A stretch of DNA of 64,000 nt from Scytonematopsis contorta HA4267-MV1 (GCA_019359035.1 JAHHIC010000060.1:62001-126000); one strand, 5' to 3'. Positions 1-8,946 are shown, counted from the first letter of the stretch. Numbers and translations are program-made. The notes: generated from the sequence alone by a model not told the origin.

Positions 1-1105
1 TTGTCCAACCAGCTTTGGAGTAGAATTCGACCTCTTTATCAGGTAATGACTGACCTAATAAATTTTGTACGGGGTTAAAGTCGTATGGCAACTTTTTCCA
101 TACATCGGAATTCAAATCTCTGTGTAATAATTCACACATGCTTTGGCTGGCTTTGGGAGAAACTGCCTTTTTTGTATAGCAGATTTCATACATCAGTCTG
201 GCTGCGTGTCTACTACTTATCTTATTCCAATTTGTAATTGGTTCACCAAGTAGCTGTGATTCACTTCCATTTGGTTCTGACTGTTCTATATAGTAGACGG
301 GGAAGGCTTTCTGGATAACATTAATGTTCTTATAGCCTGCTTTTTGGAAAAATCGGTTAACTTGCGAGCGTTTGTTTTGCCAATTTTTATATTTCTTCTC
401 GCTAAGTCTTGATTGAGAGCGAGTATTTGTCACTTGGTCGAGAACAAAACTAGCTGCTTCATTGTCTGATTCTTTTATCATTTTCGCCAAAAACGGGCTA
501 AAATGTTGAGAATCTGCCCAAATCCCGTTTTCTATTTGTCCGTATAAAGCTACCATCCAAAACATCTTGACAACACTAGCTGGATACCTTGGTACGTCTT
601 GGTTATGTCCAGCAATTTCACCTGTTTTTGTGTCTATTAGAGTGATTGATAAAGGGTCTGCTGGTAAATTATTCTCTTTTGCAAGTTTAATAGTATCCTT
701 AATAATTGCTTGCAACTTTTTACTCTGCTTGAAGTGTAAAGGTTTTTTAAGATTGTAGACAACTTCCGAGTTTTCTTTTCCCTTTAGACGAGAAGGAAGT
801 GGTAACGATTTATCATTAGCCCATTCAGGAAGTGGACCTGAGGGGATTGATGCTTTTAATTTTTTTGGTGGGGTTGGAGTTGATACTGTTTTAGTGGTGA
901 CTTGTAATGCTAGGGGAGGTAATCTTGGCTTTGATAGTTGTTGAGTGTGTGATTTGGGGGTTTTGGTTAGCACACACTGAGTTGCCAGACAGCATAGTAA
1001 TATATACCCAAGAGCTTGCTGCCATGTCAAATCTTTTACTTTGCTAAGCAAAGACTGTAGAAACTTATTCTTCAAGATGACTTCTGGTATACCTTTTTTC
1101 GGCAT
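1..1105 (-). CDS. Class A beta-lactamase-like serine hydrolase (3' end beyond window)
   Basis: The reading frame is open from an ATG at 1105-1103 to the left edge, so the C-terminus is missing. The protein starts MPKKGIPEV and has one hydrophobic segment around residues 27-42 (ALGYILLCCLATQCVL), probably a membrane anchor. A Pro/Thr-rich linker follows. The catalytic domain carries YPASVVKMF, which fits the SxxK nucleophile box, and ESDNEAA, which fits the SDN box. KAGWT at the very edge fits the KTG box with Ala in place of Thr. These three boxes in this order are typical of class A beta-lactamase-like serine hydrolases (PF13354 type) that act in the periplasm. The substrate is unknown; a peptidoglycan-related role is as likely as antibiotic hydrolysis. 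The gene runs toward the edge and is not coupled to the next gene, 259 bp away. Confidence 0.8.
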   Translation of the reverse strand, partial: MPKKGIPEVILKNKFLQSLLSKVKDLTWQQALGYILLCCLATQCVLTKTPKSHTQQLSKPRLPPLALQVTTKTVSTPTPPKKLKASIPSGPLPEWANDKSLPLPSRLKGKENSEVVYNLKKPLHFKQSKKLQAIIKDTIKLAKENNLPADPLSITLIDTKTGEIAGHNQDVPRYPASVVKMFWMVALYGQIENGIWADSQHFSPFLAKMIKESDNEAASFVLDQVTNTRSQSRLSEKKYKNWQNKRSQVNRFFQKAGYKNINVIQKAFPVYYIEQSEPNGSESQLLGEPITNWNKISSRHAARLMYEICYTKKAVSPKASQSMCELLHRDLNSDVWKKLPYDFNPVQNLLGQSLPDKEVEFYSKAGWT

Positions 1106-1363
1106 GGCTAGATTTACCTTAAGTAATTCCCGAATTAAAATTTAGGAAATTAAACCCAAGTATTTTATCAAAGATGTAGTGTGAAAAATCTTAATTTTAT
1201 TTTTAGTTAAAGTTTAGTAAAAGATAGTAAATTACGAGCAGCGTAAATGAAACTACCTGGAAGTAGTTGTATAAATTTATTATTTATGGTATTTTAGCGG
1301 CTGCGTTAAATTAGCAATTTATATATAGTTAAGCTTCAATTCATTCTGAGTTAAAAATGTGCT

Positions 1364-2284
1364 TTACCGGACTCTAACACCAAGATTTTTATCCCAGTAG
1401 AGTGGTTTATCTGCTTTTTGCAGAGGAGATTCCGAAATTTGACCCACCGATACGCCATAATTCCAGCTTGGTGGGCAGATAGCGATATAGCGTGCATAAC
1501 CTCCTAATCCACCTTTAAATTTAGGATACCCAATTGTCACGAGGGCACCTGTTTCGGGTACTTGGTCGAGATTAGCGACACCCTCTGCTTGGGTATAACC
1601 GTTGTTCAAAAGCCAAGCCTCTCCTTCTAGGGTCGGAGTACTATCCGTATCGAGGGGTTCATGTCCGTGGAAAAGGATTTTGCGTTGCAAGTGTAGGAAT
1701 TTGAGAGCTTCCAGTGACACTCCAGGAAATTTAGTTCTGGTAGCTAGTTCAGGGTTAGGCCATTCTTTTGACCAGTCAGAACGCACAAACACAACCGAAC
1801 CTTCAGGAATTTTACCATAACGGCGCTCCCAGTCCTGGATATCCTTGACAGTCAGGTGATAGTTGGGGTCGCTAGCTACTTTATCTTGAATGGGAATTAC
1901 CACTAAGGGACGAACAGCAAATGTTGGGGGTAGTTCATCGATAGCTGGGTAGTCGGGGTTCCAGTGAGCTGGTGGGTCTAGTTGAGTGCCAAGCTGGTCG
2001 GTAGATAGGTCGTAATGGGTCGCTTCAAAGCCATCTTTTTTGTAGGTGTATGGCTGACCTGTTTTCGGGTTGACGGTGGGTGCAAACTTAGACGAGGCAA
2101 ACCCTGACCATACAGGGATTTTAGGGGTAATTGTATGGGTGAGGTCAACGTATTTAGCTTTTTTGAGTGACTGCTGATAAACTTGCCACAGTTCTGGGTT
2201 AGAGCTTGGCTGTGCTGCGTTGATTGACAAGCAAAAAACAAGGCTTAAGAGGATTGCAAAAAATAGAAGTCCGAATTTTTTCAT
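1364..2284 (-). CDS. Exported cyclase family protein (PF04199-like)
   Basis: This 306-residue protein begins with a clear signal peptide (MKKFGLLFFAILLSLVFCLS, cleavage near residue 24), so it should be periplasmic. The body resembles the metal-dependent cyclase/kynurenine formamidase-like family. The family metal-binding motif HxGTHxDxPxH appears here as QLGTQLDPPAH (residues 97-107): Asp103, Pro105 and His107 are kept, but both leading His positions are Gln. A further conserved-looking stretch is FVRSDW near the middle. Members hydrolyse cyclic or aryl amides; the substrate of this variant cannot be told from sequence. An AGGAGG-like ribosome site lies just upstream of the ATG (plus-strand ggcctcct at 2287-2294). 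No operon partner is evident. Confidence 0.75.
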   Translation of the reverse strand: MKKFGLLFFAILLSLVFCLSINAAQPSSNPELWQVYQQSLKKAKYVDLTHTITPKIPVWSGFASSKFAPTVNPKTGQPYTYKKDGFEATHYDLSTDQLGTQLDPPAHWNPDYPAIDELPPTFAVRPLVVIPIQDKVASDPNYHLTVKDIQDWERRYGKIPEGSVVFVRSDWSKEWPNPELATRTKFPGVSLEALKFLHLQRKILFHGHEPLDTDSTPTLEGEAWLLNNGYTQAEGVANLDQVPETGALVTIGYPKFKGGLGGYARYIAICPPSWNYGVSVGQISESPLQKADKPLYWDKNLGVRVR

Positions 2285-2337
2285 AAAGGCCTCCTATAAA
2301 TTTTATCAGAAAGCGAAAATTCTTTGGTATGTTATCA

Positions 2338-3327
2338 TTAACTTTTGGTAACAGCAGCACAGCTTAAGACTGGTTGCACCCGAGCAGAAGATTTATCTCC
2401 AACTAACTCAATTTTTCCTTGGGCGTTGCGATGCCAAGAAGTCGCTTGCACAAGAACTTCTGGAAATTCTGGTATTTGTGCTGTAACTGCGCCATTTTTT
2501 CGATATGCAGAGATATCACGGATATCAGACCAAGTGCGGGTAATTCAACTAAGCCAGAATTAGGATCAACACCAATGTTGTTAATTTGCACCGTGCCATT
2601 GACACTAAATTTGGAACTAGCGGTAATGTCATTGGTGAAGTCAACTCGTGGAGTCAGGGTATTGCGAAATTCTAGACCAATAATACCTTGAGTTGTAATG
2701 GTAATATTGCCACCCTTTCCTTTCACAGCATTGGCAATAATATCGCTGTTTTCCAATCCCACAAGGATGGGTGCATTGATGTTAATATTACCCCCGTTAC
2801 CATTACCTTGTGCTGTTGCGGTGATTTGGCTATTATCGCGCAGCAGCAACAAATTCCCAACTTGTAAGCCGATGTTGCCGCCATTCCCGGATGCTGTTTT
2901 GGCCACCTATATTCAGTTTGGCATTTGCACCAAAGATAATTCCACTGGGGTTAAGTAAAAATAGATTAGCACTGCCGTTGGCTTTGATTAAACCATCAAT
3001 ATTGGAAATATTGCCCCCAGTGACTCTGCTGAAAATATTTTGGATATCTGAAGCATTGTTGAAAAATGCAGAGCCGTTGGTGGAAACTGAGAATTGGCTA
3101 AAACTGTGGAAAAGGTTGTTCCCAATACGATTCCCGTTAGTTATGGTAAAGTTATTGTTACTTTGGGAGACGGTAGTATTGAGGCTTCCGTTAGGAGTAA
3201 CTTGAGCATTGGCAGAGGCACAGGCAAGTAGTATTATCACCAATTGTAAGACTGCTTGACTTGTCAATATTGCACGAACCAAACCCAAGCACACAGAAGT
3301 TACCTTCATCACCGTATCTCCCTCCAT
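2338..3327 (-). pseudogene. Decayed filamentous haemagglutinin (FHA)-type adhesin
   Basis: The 5' part (about 3309 to 2907) encodes a signal peptide ([15 protein letters not shown]...) followed by the start of a haemagglutination-activity domain: [19 protein letters not shown], then [21 protein letters not shown]. At about 2905 the frame breaks. The following sequence ([18 protein letters not shown]..., GNGGNININAPILVG) is FHA-like again but in another frame, and it should lie hundreds of residues further on, so an internal deletion is likely. A second break near 2540 moves the frame once more; after it the sequence reads EVLVQATSWHRNAQGKIELV and ends at a TAA at 2338-2340, which looks like the usual family C-terminus. 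Intact relatives are far longer two-partner-secretion-like proteins. No transporter gene is nearby. Confidence 0.8.
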
Positions 3328-3578
3328 TAAAGCTTTATACTTATGGTTCCCTAAATAATTGTTTGACTAACATATTCATCCTGTAAAATACCTGAACCAA
3401 AGTCTACACTCCTCACGTTGGGGTGTGCTTTAGGATTAGTTAACATTCGCAACAAGCCGGAATGAAAAGGAAGCGATACAATATGATGTCAAATATGTCA
3501 AATTTGAATAATTGTAAACAATATTAAAAAATTACCAAATTTCCGAAAATAATTTAAGTATTTTATTCCGTATTTTTT

Positions 3579-4832
3579 ATGACCAAAAATCTTTTGAGGA
3601 CACTGGTAGTGGGTGCAAGTGTCACAGTTCTAAGCTTACTAGTGGGGAGTGAAGCTGATGCAGCTAGTTTTAACTTCAGCAAAATCGCTGACACTTCCAC
3701 ACTTGTTACTAACGGTAGTGGTAACTTTACTGATTTTGGCGCCCCTGCTATCGACGGTAGCAATGTTGCATTCCGAGGTAAAGGTTCTAACGGACAAGAC
3801 GGTATCTATATTTCTGAGGGAGGAACTTTAAAACGCATAGCTGACCGCAACTCTCTTGGTCAGTCTGATAACGAGTTCTTCACTCTCACCAACCCTTCCA
3901 TCGATAGAAGTGATGTAGCCTTCTCTGCTTATAAAGCCATCCGAGGGGGAGATTCAATTTACACCAACATTGGTGGGAAACTAAATTCTTTTGAAAGTGC
4001 GATTTTCGGGTCTTTCGCAGGTCCTCCCTCCCTTGACAAGGGCAATGTTACCTATTATTTCAATGCTGCGCGTCGAGAACCACGACAAGAAATCAATTCT
4101 ACTCTTCCTGGCTTATCTAATGTGGCTCGGTCTGCCCCTGTCGTCGCTACTCCTTTACCTGACGGCAGTGGTAGATTTTTCAGTTTCGGTTCTTTTCCTT
4201 CGTTAAACAACGGTAGTATAGCATTTTACGGCACAGGCTCTAACGATAGGCGAGGGATTTATATTAGAGAGGGAGAGACACTGAAAGCCGTGGTTGAAAA
4301 CACTAATGGCATTCCTAATGGTATTGGTAACTTTAGCGACTTCGGTAATTTTTCACTTAACAACGGTAGTGTAGCATTTTTTGCTACAGGAGCTAATAAT
4401 CAACAAGGGATATATACCAACCTTTCTGGAAGGCTGAGCCTGGTAGCAGATACTACCATTAATATTCCTGATGGCAATGGTAACTTTCTTCGTTTTGATA
4501 ATCCTTCCCTTGACAACGGCAATGTAGCCTTTTCTGCAATTGGCTCTAATGGTCAACAAGGAATTTATACTAATTTAGGTGGGACACTGACTAAGGTGAT
4601 TGACCTTAAGGATTTGCTTGATGGTAAGTCCTTATCTTCTCTGTCTGTGGAGCGCGAGTCTTTGAGTGGAAATGCGATTGCCTTTCTTGCCAATTTTACC
4701 AATGGTTCTAGAGGCATTTTCCGAGCAGATTTGGCAAAAAAACCATTAGCTATTCCTGAACCAAGTTTGATTTTTGGAGTACTCGCGGTGGCTACTTTTG
4801 GTTGTACCTCATTTAGGCGAAAATCAAACTGA
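3579..4832 (+). CDS. PEP-CTERM sorted repeat protein
   Basis: The 417-residue protein has an N-terminal signal peptide (MTKNLLRTLVVGASVTVLSL...) and a C-terminal IPEPS, hydrophobic helix and FRRKSN tail, the PEP-CTERM signal cut by a cyanoexosortase. Between them lie about six repeats of roughly 50-60 residues with the pattern NGxGNFxxFxxPSLxxGxVAFxAxGSNGQQGIYT followed by GGxLxxVxD. The regular spacing suggests a beta-propeller-like or beta-solenoid fold; this is inference. I know related repeats only as uncharacterised families. The third repeat is divergent. No exosortase gene is in the window. Function is probably at the cell surface or in the exopolysaccharide layer. The start is the first ATG of the frame and gives a good signal peptide. 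Confidence 0.75.
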   Translation: MTKNLLRTLVVGASVTVLSLLVGSEADAASFNFSKIADTSTLVTNGSGNFTDFGAPAIDGSNVAFRGKGSNGQDGIYISEGGTLKRIADRNSLGQSDNEFFTLTNPSIDRSDVAFSAYKAIRGGDSIYTNIGGKLNSFESAIFGSFAGPPSLDKGNVTYYFNAARREPRQEINSTLPGLSNVARSAPVVATPLPDGSGRFFSFGSFPSLNNGSIAFYGTGSNDRRGIYIREGETLKAVVENTNGIPNGIGNFSDFGNFSLNNGSVAFFATGANNQQGIYTNLSGRLSLVADTTINIPDGNGNFLRFDNPSLDNGNVAFSAIGSNGQQGIYTNLGGTLTKVIDLKDLLDGKSLSSLSVERESLSGNAIAFLANFTNGSRGIFRADLAKKPLAIPEPSLIFGVLAVATFGCTSFRRKSN

Positions 4833-4893
4833 AAAATAATAAATAACCGAAGTTTAGTATCATTTAAAACAAATCTGCTCATACAAGGCTCAA

Positions 4894-5256
4894 TTAGCTG
4901 GAGATACTACTGTTATTCACACCTAAAGCTTCACTTAAAATTGCCCAGGTTTCTTTGTGCTCTTTTTCATCCCCTTTCTCTGCCCATGTTTCTAGGAGTT
5001 GAGAGAGTGCTTGCTGTCGTGCAGCTTTAGCAATTGGGTCTAGGTTTGTTAATTCGTCTATTGCTTTTGAAGTAGCATTTACTACTGGTGTTTTAATTGT
5101 TACGCTTTCACGGAAAAGGCGAATAATTTGCAATAAATTTGACCTATGCTCTTGAGGGATTTTCTCTATTTCTAGCACTATTAATGCGAGAGAGTCTTGA
5201 GAGGATTCTGTCCAGTTATCTTGTAAGGATCCTTTCTCTTTAATTTGTTCAGACAT
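4894..5256 (-). CDS. Orphan paralogue of the PIN-toxin partner protein
   Basis: This 120-residue soluble protein is clearly related to the one at 5966-6331. Both share NL(L/V)QIIRLFRESVT in the middle and a W-E-x-GDEKE-x-x-ETW block near the C-terminus. Unlike that gene it is not followed by a PIN-domain gene. The sequences upstream of both paralogues are also similar (5330-5430 and 6440-6540), so a unit of promoter plus gene seems to have been duplicated. It could be an orphan antitoxin able to cross-neutralise the neighbouring toxin, or a remnant of a second module. I do not recognise a named DNA-binding fold. The first ATG was taken as start. Confidence 0.6.
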   Translation of the reverse strand: MSEQIKEKGSLQDNWTESSQDSLALIVLEIEKIPQEHRSNLLQIIRLFRESVTIKTPVVNATSKAIDELTNLDPIAKAARQQALSQLLETWAEKGDEKEHKETWAILSEALGVNNSSISS

Positions 5257-5516
5257 ATTTATTATTTATGTTTTATTTTCTTCTAATTTAACAGCTTTTG
5301 TTTGAGAGAGTAAAGATTTTATCTAGGGTTTTGCTGGAGGGAAGGAAGAGTAGAGATGTATGCCGAGGCGGTATGTAGGCAATGGAACATAGTGCTTATT
5401 ATTTGGGATTATGTCTTTCCTACACCTCCGTCATTATTAAGTACAAAGAATAAAGAATTATCACTTTGCTACTTCCAATACTAAACTCTTTTACTAAGTT
5501 ATTATATTTCACCCTA

Positions 5517-5969
5517 TTAAATTAAGCGCCATTCACGAGCATCTGCAAACTGCGACAAATGCCCAACATTTGTGGTTGCAATTATTACTTCATTACCTTT
5601 GATTTCTTCTAATTTAGCTTGTGCAGCTAAAATCACATCTCCATCAAGTGCTTTGGGGTCTGCTGTAGGTTTCCCTGCACGTCTTGCTTCCGCCCACAAC
5701 TGAGCAGCTAACAACATCACTTCTGTGCTAATTGGAAGATAAGTAATAGCAACTTTGATTTGGTTAAGGCGTTTAATGCCAGCTAGTTTACCACCTCGTA
5801 TTAGTTCGCGACGCACCTCATAATCTGCTATTTCAGGTAACGCTACCTCGTAGCCTCGTAAAGGCAAATTATCTAGCCACAGCTTACATTCTTGAGATTC
5901 AGTAGAAGTTGTTTTAGGATTTGTGACCATTCCTAGCGGGCCGCTATCCAATATTACTATCTTACTCAT
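5517..5969 (-). CDS. PIN-domain protein, probable VapC-like toxin
   Basis: The 150-residue protein begins MSKIVILDSGPLG, the usual first strand of a PIN domain with catalytic Asp8. Further acidic positions that fit the PIN active site are Glu46 (LPEIADYE) and Asp109/Asp111 (ALDGDVILAA). TTNVGHL near residue 132-138 matches the last strand, with Asn where many family members have Asp. PIN toxins are Mg-dependent ribonucleases. Its ATG overlaps the end of the upstream gene by 4 bases (ATGA), showing translational coupling as in type II toxin-antitoxin pairs. No experimental target can be deduced. Confidence 0.75.
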   Translation of the reverse strand: MSKIVILDSGPLGMVTNPKTTSTESQECKLWLDNLPLRGYEVALPEIADYEVRRELIRGGKLAGIKRLNQIKVAITYLPISTEVMLLAAQLWAEARRAGKPTADPKALDGDVILAAQAKLEEIKGNEVIIATTNVGHLSQFADAREWRLI

Positions 5970-6331
5970 GAAGACAGTGGTCGGTTAGAGAGGCGGTCTT
6001 CATCAAGCTTTTGATGTAAATATTCCCAAGTTTCTGTTTGCTCTTTTTCGTCTCCGGATTCTATCCATTCCTGGGTTAATTTGCTAAGAGCTTGATGTTG
6101 CTGGATGAGTCGGCCAGCTTCTTTCTCTTGATTTTCTTGTTCTGAAGAATTTGATAATTCATTTTTAGATGTTACACTCTCACGAAATAAGCGAATTATT
6201 TGAACTAAATTTGACCAGTGTTCTTTAGGGGTTTCTTGAAGTTCTTGTAATATATCCATTATCGATACTTCATTATGAGCGGCAGCTTGGTTATTTGGAG
6301 GCTGGTTTTTAACTATACTTTGTTCAATCAT
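5966..6331 (-). CDS. Putative antitoxin partner of the PIN protein
   Basis: A 121-residue, mostly helical, charged protein encoded directly upstream of the PIN gene and overlapping it by 4 bases. It is paralogous to the orphan at 4894-5256 (shared QIIRLFRESVT and GDEKE-x-x-ETW blocks). The role as antitoxin is inferred from gene order, size and overlap. I do not see a recognisable AbrB, RHH or Phd motif, so it may neutralise through its helices and lack a classical DNA-binding domain, or it may be a regulatory partner of another sort. Confidence 0.6.
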   Translation of the reverse strand: MIEQSIVKNQPPNNQAAAHNEVSIMDILQELQETPKEHWSNLVQIIRLFRESVTSKNELSNSSEQENQEKEAGRLIQQHQALSKLTQEWIESGDEKEQTETWEYLHQKLDEDRLSNRPLSS

Positions 6332-6407
6332 GATTATTTTTTCACTTAATTTTCTGTCTATTTTAACAAATTACGGTTAATATTCCCGCCTTAGTTATAA
6401 TAGAGTC

Positions 6408-6448
6408 ATAACAACGAACCGCCAAGTTAGCCAAGTTAGCCAAGGGAA
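6408..6448. repeat. GCCAAGTTAGCCAAG repeat
   Basis: A short repeat with two tandem AAGTTAGCC units next to CGAACCGCC. A related copy in opposite orientation lies at about 37497-37530 (CCTTGGCTACCTTGGC then TTGGCGGTTCG). Such dispersed intergenic repeats are common in Nostocales. Confidence 0.5.
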
Positions 6449-6572
6449 GGGAGAGTAGATATTTATACCCTTCAGGCACACTACGCCAACGGTAAGATGT
6501 TTACGCACTGGAACGTAGTGTTTATCATTTTGGAATCTATATTTCAACAGTAAAGTTAAGTTTTTTATATTG

Positions 6573-8090
6573 TTACTTAATTTTTGATGTTATAACTATT
6601 AGTTCTATACCGTCTCTCCATTCATCCCACAAGCGTGGAAGATGACCTTTTGGAGCATCAAGGCTAAATTTTATTTGAGAGTAGCAAGACCATTCTTTGG
6701 TTGTCCAACCAACAAACAAAATTTGATTTTTCCGCTTACTTCTCCAACCTACAATTTCTCCAAACTTAAACCAAATTTCTTCATTATATTCGCCGATTTT
6801 TCCACCAATACTTTGCCAAATCTGCTTTTGAACACTAAATCCAAAATGTCCTCTACTATAATCAACCCAAAGTTTATCTATAGTATACAAGTCTTGATTA
6901 GAGATTTTTGAAGCGCTTTCAAAGTTTAGATAACCTTGTGTCTCTCGATTGCTCAATTTCAGTAATATCTGTTTTGTTTCCTTATCAGCTTCTTTCCAAT
7001 TTTCTGCTTTTAATAAATTTTCAAGTTGCGTGTAGTCGAGACTTTTTTCGCTACTTAGTTCATTTTGTGAAGTATCTCCAACAACTTCTAATAAGGGGAG
7101 AGGAAGATTATTATCGTCTTTAGGTTCTAAAATAGAAATATTTTTATCTTGCGGATAAAGTGGTTTTGGAGTTAAGTTATCCAATGCTGAACGATTAATT
7201 GCAATACGTTGAATCGCTTGGATTGCTTGAAAATATGTACCACTAGAAGCCGCTAAAATACGAATCCATAATTGTTCAGCTAAATCTAAATCTTGCTTAA
7301 GTTCAGCTTCAAAGGCATCATTTTTAATAGTGGCAATATCTGTAAGTGTAGCGTATTTAGGAACAAGGATAAAATGCGATTTAGTAATAGGCTCAGCTAT
7401 AATATATGGTGTTTGCTTTGCTTTATTATAGTGACGTGCTATTTCTGGTACGCGAAAATTTAAATATTGATTTAACCGTTCAACTGTCGCGCATTTTCCT
7501 TGAATACCTAAACCTTCCAAGAAAGCCTTAGTAAAAGCACCCTGCTGTAATGCTTCTATTTCATAAGAATATTCATTTGGACTGCAAGCAAAAATACTAA
7601 TAACTCCCTTTTGACAAGCTACTTCAGCTGTTTGTCTTCCCAATCCTTCACCACGAGTTCCTTGATTACGACATGCATCTAAAATCAAGACAACATTATC
7701 TGCACCACATCTTCCCAAACGTTCGGTGACAAAATTAATAGGAATTGCCGTTTCTTCGATATCATCAGGATTACCATCGGAAGGCATGAGATAATCTCTG
7801 TCAGCATAACGCATTCCATGTCCACTAAAGAAAAACCAAAAGTTATCACCGACGCCCATGAAAGGTGTTTCAAATAATTCCCGCAAGACTTGACGCAAAT
7901 TTGCTCGGTTTGGACGTGTCGATTTACCACCTATATCTGGGGAGTCATCGGAGAAAAAATAAACCCGTTCAAAACTGGCTTCATTAACTAGAAAATCATG
8001 TATTAACTGTGCATCCCGCTTGGCATACTTTAACGGTTGCAGGTAATCGTATTGATTAACACCAATGGTAATTGCCCAGTTTTTTGCCAT
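6573..8090 (-). CDS. Caspase-family protease fused to a GUN4-like domain
   Basis: The 505-residue protein starts with a caspase-like (peptidase C14, metacaspase-type) domain at about residues 1-240. The catalytic His91 is in FFFSGHGMRYADRDYL and Cys140 in VLILDACRNQG. A helical linker at about 240-340 follows. The C-terminus at about 345-500 resembles GUN4: ENLLKAENWKEADKET, LWVDYSRGHFGFSVQKQIW and EEIWFKFGEIVGWR. GUN4 binds tetrapyrroles (protoporphyrin and Mg-protoporphyrin) in chlorophyll synthesis; fused copies in cyanobacteria are thought to sense or scaffold. No signal peptide is present, so it is cytoplasmic. The gene lies 28 bp downstream of a small peptidase-associated gene, which suggests an operon. 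Protease activity on cell proteins upon a tetrapyrrole or damage signal is inference. Confidence 0.85.
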   Translation of the reverse strand: MAKNWAITIGVNQYDYLQPLKYAKRDAQLIHDFLVNEASFERVYFFSDDSPDIGGKSTRPNRANLRQVLRELFETPFMGVGDNFWFFFSGHGMRYADRDYLMPSDGNPDDIEETAIPINFVTERLGRCGADNVVLILDACRNQGTRGEGLGRQTAEVACQKGVISIFACSPNEYSYEIEALQQGAFTKAFLEGLGIQGKCATVERLNQYLNFRVPEIARHYNKAKQTPYIIAEPITKSHFILVPKYATLTDIATIKNDAFEAELKQDLDLAEQLWIRILAASSGTYFQAIQAIQRIAINRSALDNLTPKPLYPQDKNISILEPKDDNNLPLPLLEVVGDTSQNELSSEKSLDYTQLENLLKAENWKEADKETKQILLKLSNRETQGYLNFESASKISNQDLYTIDKLWVDYSRGHFGFSVQKQIWQSIGGKIGEYNEEIWFKFGEIVGWRSKRKNQILFVGWTTKEWSCYSQIKFSLDAPKGHLPRLWDEWRDGIELIVITSKIK

Positions 8091-8118
8091 CTGCTCATTT
8101 TAGATTTTAGATTTTGGA

Positions 8119-8511
8119 TTAACTATCAGTTTTTCTTCTAAATGTGAGCTTGATTCCTCCTTTACCTCCGGCTTTTGTACCGCTACCAAGTAATTTTACT
8201 TGTCCCTCGCCATTAATTTCTACAGATAATTCAATTTCATCTAGTTGCATTCCAGATTTTGTCCCAGATTTAGCTTGTGTTTGTTGTTCAGCACGAGTAA
8301 AAACTTTATCTACAACCAACAGAAAACGGCTCATTTCCTGTTCTAATTTTTCAGCATCAACTTGAACCGCTGCTTCTACACCTTTTGTGTTAGGAATTGT
8401 TTCTTCTCCCCAGCCTATACTCCTGGTATTTCCGCCTTTTTTACCGTCAGGAACTGATATTTGAGGGGTCTCATCAGTCATAATCCAAATACTGTTTGCG
8501 TTTTCCATCAT
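8119..8511 (-). CDS. Small peptidase-co-occurring domain protein (Pepco/Trypco-like)
   Basis: A 130-residue protein (a shorter start at 8481, MTDETPQISV, is possible). It has a predicted helix (LEQEMSRFLLVVDKVFTRAEQQ) and then a beta-rich C-terminus: LDEIELSVEINGEGQVKLL, a Gly-rich loop, GGIKLTFRRK. This pattern matches the small domains described as co-occurring with trypsin or caspase-type peptidases in predicted bacterial conflict systems; I cannot separate Pepco from Trypco1 by eye. It is the first gene of a two-gene unit with the caspase-GUN4 fusion. It may act as an adaptor or specificity subunit; this is inference. Confidence 0.65.
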   Translation of the reverse strand: MMENANSIWIMTDETPQISVPDGKKGGNTRSIGWGEETIPNTKGVEAAVQVDAEKLEQEMSRFLLVVDKVFTRAEQQTQAKSGTKSGMQLDEIELSVEINGEGQVKLLGSGTKAGGKGGIKLTFRRKTDS

Positions 8512-8568
8512 GCTTCAAGCTGAAAATACTGTCCTCAATTATTATACATGTGTCTTACTGTTTACACT

Positions 8569-8706
8569 TTATTTGAGCCTAGCCCATGAGCCATCGCTTA
8601 AATCACGAAGTGGTGGAAGGTCTAGTACTGCTCTTTCAAAATTAGGAGTTTCTGCAAAAATATCTTCTAAAGTTAATAAATGTGTTTTCAGCTTATCGAT
8701 ATTTTG
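8569..8706 (-). pseudogene. 45-codon remnant of an unknown gene
   Basis: An open frame without a start codon reads QNIDKLKTHLLTLEDIFAET and then PNFERAVLDLPPLRDLSDG before a TAA at 8569-8571. An in-frame stop directly precedes it. The protein-like composition suggests the tail of a gene that once stood upstream of the caspase module. I do not recognise the family. It could also be chance. Confidence 0.3.
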
Positions 8707-8908
8707 TTAATTTTTTATATAGCCATTTTATATCTATAAAAACACATTCTTGAACAGAGAATCTACTTTTGGAAGATAGACTTTTTTAAACCAACTGTAT
8801 AGTAGGATTTTTAAGAGGATGTTTGAAAAGTCTAAATACATACACTAGCCCCCTCTCCAAACCTCTCCCCGATGCGGAGAGAGGCTTTAAAACCCGTATT
8901 TTATTGTT

Positions 8909-8946
8909 CCCCTTCCCTTGTAGGGAAGGGGTTAGGGGTTAGGTCT
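8909..8946. repeat. CCCCTTCCCT palindromic repeat, copy 1
   Basis: Palindrome CCCCTTCCCT...AGGGAAGGGG followed by TTAGGGGTTAGGTCTC. It supplies the stop codon (GACCTAAC read on the minus strand) of the adjacent DUF559 gene. It is one of about twelve copies in the window. Confidence 0.8.

Noticed and set aside
567-758. Plus-strand 63-codon frame
   Set aside because: Antisense to the serine hydrolase, whose frame shows SxxK and SDN motifs.
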